Assembly: GCA_003427395.1 (NCBI GenBank)
Contig: BFEA01000112.1
Location: 53,572-83,447, forward strand
DNA: 29,876 bases
Source: Chara braunii
Lineage: Eukaryota; Streptophyta; Charophyceae; Charales; Characeae
Direction: 5' to 3'
Each line of letters opens with the position of its first letter. The stretch's first letter is position 1. The translations under genes were made by a program, and so were the position numbers. Of the stretch, positions 28,409 through 29,876 are shown one piece after another. The notes under the pieces are model-generated. The model searched no databases. It had not been told where the DNA came from and saw only the letters and a list, made by a program, of their open reading frames with translations.

Positions 28409-28501
28409 AATCACACTTAATTTCATTGTGCGACTAAATTTCAATGTGCCACTAATACTATTATCTTTAATACTATTATCTTGAGAAGGGTGGGTAAGTT
28501 T

Positions 28502-28785
28502 CAAAAATAGCGCGTTCGCGGAATCGCGGTAGTTTCACAGCAAAAATAGTGGCGCGGCGCAAGTTTTGTTGCAAAAATACATCTTTAGATGCAGCTTTAC
28601 AGGTCCTGGTAGTTTCACAGCAAAAATATTTGCGGGCGGGGTCCCACTTTCGTTGAAGAAATACGTCTTTCGGACCCCGACAACATTTCCGCTGGGAAAA
28701 AACTAAAAAAAAAACATTTCCGCTGGGAAAAAAAAAACAAAAAAACAAAAAAAAAACATTTCCGCTGGGGAACTTCAAAAACTCG
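28502..28785. repeat. degenerate repeat with CAAAAATA and ACATTTCCGCTGGG words
   Basis: CAAAAATA recurs at 28502, 28541, 28572 and 28621, with a variant near 28656. GGTAGTTTCACAGCAAAAAT occurs in full twice (28528-28547 and 28608-28627). Then ACATTTCCGCTGGG(A)A occurs three times (about 28683, 28714, 28757) separated by A runs. The 100-codon minus frame here only translates the repeat. Confidence 0.8.
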
Positions 28786-29190
28786 TTATTTCTGCAATTA
28801 CCCCCCTCCTGTAGAACAAGCTGGGTACTGGCCCAAGCAAGTGTCCATTCGGGTGGATTATGCGGTCCCCACCCCAGTGGAATTCTTTCGTGATTGAAAA
28901 TTTAACTAGTTTCTCGCCAGATATGGAGAAAATAGAGATTTTCATGCGTAGCTATTATCAGAATCAGTGAGTTACGTAGGCTTCCCATACCTGTGTATGA
29001 AGTTGCTTTCTTGCTTTCTGGTCGTGTGCGGTGTGTGATGACGGCAGGGACGAAATATCTGCAGCAAGTCTTACTGCAGAGACAAGGCAAGCTGCCATAA
29101 TCAGCCCGCGGCGCTGCACTTCGAAGATTTGGTCTGAGCCTTGAGGTCTGAGAAATATAACGGCCGACATAACGGAGTCTAAGCCATTAG
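28786..29190. other. upstream region of the expansin exon, no gene recognised
   Basis: Mixed sequence without tandem structure. Minus frames at 28902-29170 carry no motif I recognise. Its freedom from repeats fits a promoter region for the expansin exon, but no TATA box was convincingly placed. Confidence 0.4.
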
Positions 29191-29191
29191 C

Positions 29192-29285
29192 TGTTGCCGT
29201 CCGTTACCACATACCGGAGCGCCGTTTGTGCTTGTTCCTTCCAGTGTTGCTGTCCGCTGCCACATAGCAGAGCGCCGCTTCTGCT
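29192..29285. repeat. 53-bp duplication in the presumed 5' leader
   Basis: TGTTGCCGTCCGTTACCACA, then GAGCGCCG, at 29192 recurs as TGTTGCTGTCCGCTGCCACA, then GAGCGCCG, at 29245. It lies just before the expansin start, so it may lengthen the 5' UTR or promoter. Confidence 0.85.
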
Positions 29286-29325
29286 GAGAATTTACTTGAT
29301 TGCTCTACTTGAAAAGTTGAAAACC

Positions 29326-29527
29326 ATGTCGCTGGGTAGTGCGGCATCGATCTTCCTTGACATTGGGAATTGTGGTACGGGCATGAAGATCTTTATGTGC
29401 TTCATAATCCTTGGAATGATGGGACATGCCCATGGACAAGCGAACAGCACCAGTGCCGACGGGGCAGCGTGGACCGAAGGAGCGACCTTAACGTTCTACG
29501 GTGATGCCAACGGTGGAGGCACATTGG
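29326..29527 (+). CDS. expansin, first exon (partial gene)
   Basis: Expansins are secreted proteins that loosen plant cell walls without hydrolysing them. The exon encodes MSLGSAAS...GMKIFMCFIILGMMGHAHGQ then AWTEGATLTFYGDANGGGTL. The W-x-x-x-A-T-x-(T)FYG-x-A-x-GGGT-x-G pattern is the start of the expansin six-stranded barrel (GH45-like) domain, normally followed by GACGYG. The exon ends in TTGG|GTAAGTG, a consensus donor in phase 1, exactly where the next residues GACGYG should be supplied by another exon. The frame opens at ATG 29326. An internal ATG at 29383 (MKIFMCFIILGM) gives a more typical signal peptide ending near GHAHGQA, so it may be the true start. Downstream exons lie outside the window. 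The family call is firm, the subfamily (A or B) open. Confidence 0.82.
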
Positions 29528-29631
29528 GTAAGTGAATGATTGCAGTCTCGTTGTTGTCTTTTCCTACAGATGTATTTTTTTTCTAAAGAGATTTCTCCTT
29601 TCGCATGAATAATCCTATTGTACATTTTTAT

Positions 29632-29649
29632 TGGGCGGAGACACAAACG
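29632..29649 (+). pseudogene. stub copy of the expansin exon end
   Basis: TGGGCGGAGACACAAACG followed by GTAAGTGAATGATT (29650) resembles the end of exon 1 and its donor (GGTGGAGGCACATTGG with GTAAGTGAATGATT). Only the last 18 bases or so of exon are left. Confidence 0.55.
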
Positions 29650-29669
29650 GTAAGTGAATGATTTTAATC

Positions 29670-29810
29670 TGCTTCATAATGCTTGGAATCATGGGAAATG
29701 CGGCACATGCCCATGGACAAGCGAACAGCAGCACCAGTGCCGGCGGGGCAGCGTGGGCCGAAAGAGCCACCTAAACGTTCTCGGTGATGCCGACGGCGGA
29801 GGCGCATTCG
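29670..29810 (+). pseudogene. partial tandem copy of expansin exon 1, broken
   Basis: This copy matches 29398-29527 from TGCTTCATAAT to the donor. It carries a 9-bp gain after ATGGG, a 3-bp gain (an extra AGC) and a 1-bp loss in TTCTCGGTG. The codon equivalent to the first Leu of ATLTF is TAA (29772-29774), and the 1-bp loss shifts the frame. The donor is weakened to GTAAGG (29811). It can no longer encode the domain start, though it remains alignable over its full length. Confidence 0.88.
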
Positions 29811-29828
29811 GTAAGGGAATGAATGCAA

Positions 29829-29830
<2 letters not shown>

Positions 29831-29876
<46 letters not shown>
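29831..29876. repeat. poly(T) run at the right edge
   Basis: At least 46 T run to the end of the window, probably an assembly limit within the first expansin intron. It could be the A tail of a minus-strand retroposon whose body lies outside. Confidence 0.95.

Noticed and set aside
26050-28417. U6 copies as functional snRNA genes
   Set aside because: They lack a complete 3' end, carry insertions or a substitution in the ACAGAGA box, have target-site duplications, and show no upstream TATA/USE arrangement that I could find.
28476-28778. 100-codon minus frame with repeated FLQRK / IFAVKL words
   Set aside because: The peptide repeat is only the translation of the CAAAAATA-type DNA repeat and includes A-run-derived residues.

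Overview
This looks like nuclear DNA of a green plant-lineage eukaryote, most probably a charophyte alga such as Chara (moderate confidence). The grounds are a plant-type expansin first exon at the right end, plant-like U6 snRNA sequences, a very high load of microsatellites, and a broken coiled-coil/reverse-transcriptase element on the minus strand that resembles, from memory and unverified, the repetitive element proteins predicted in Chara braunii. There are no prokaryotic operons. Both ends of the window lie in simple repeats (CA at the left, T at the right), as expected where an assembly contig breaks.

Layout. 0-8.5 kb: intergenic DNA full of simple repeats, minisatellites and short duplications, with two copies of a tRNA-derived SINE (500-698 minus, 3023-3204 plus). 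No gene was recognised. 8.5-12.1 kb: a decayed LINE (non-LTR retrotransposon) on the plus strand with RT motifs and a C-terminal CCHC domain; most of its stop codons sit where tryptophan would fit. 12.2-13.3 kb: nothing recognised. 13.5-18.95 kb: a decayed minus-strand element with an N-terminal charged coiled-coil region and a downstream RT whose motifs and thumb look Penelope-like. 19.9-21.1 kb: a CA array, a zinc-knuckle remnant and a second short interspersed repeat. 21.4-23.2 kb: a degenerate satellite with a period near 105 bp inside units of 199 and 486 bp. 24.4 kb: a 175-bp near-palindrome. 25.0-25.5 kb: a possible promoter and first exon. 26.0-28.4 kb: three minus-strand U6 retropseudogenes, each flanked by a target-site duplication, mixed with two more SINE copies. 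One SINE carries a short insertion with its own target-site duplication. 28.5-28.8 kb: a degenerate CAAAAATA-spaced repeat related to that insertion. 29.2-29.8 kb: expansin exon 1 with a signal peptide and splice donor, followed by partial copies of the same exon.

The only convincing host gene is the expansin fragment. Everything else supported here is mobile DNA, RNA retrocopies or tandem repeats. The pieces fit one story: LINE-type machinery mobilised SINEs and U6 RNA into this region, and the autonomous elements themselves have decayed.
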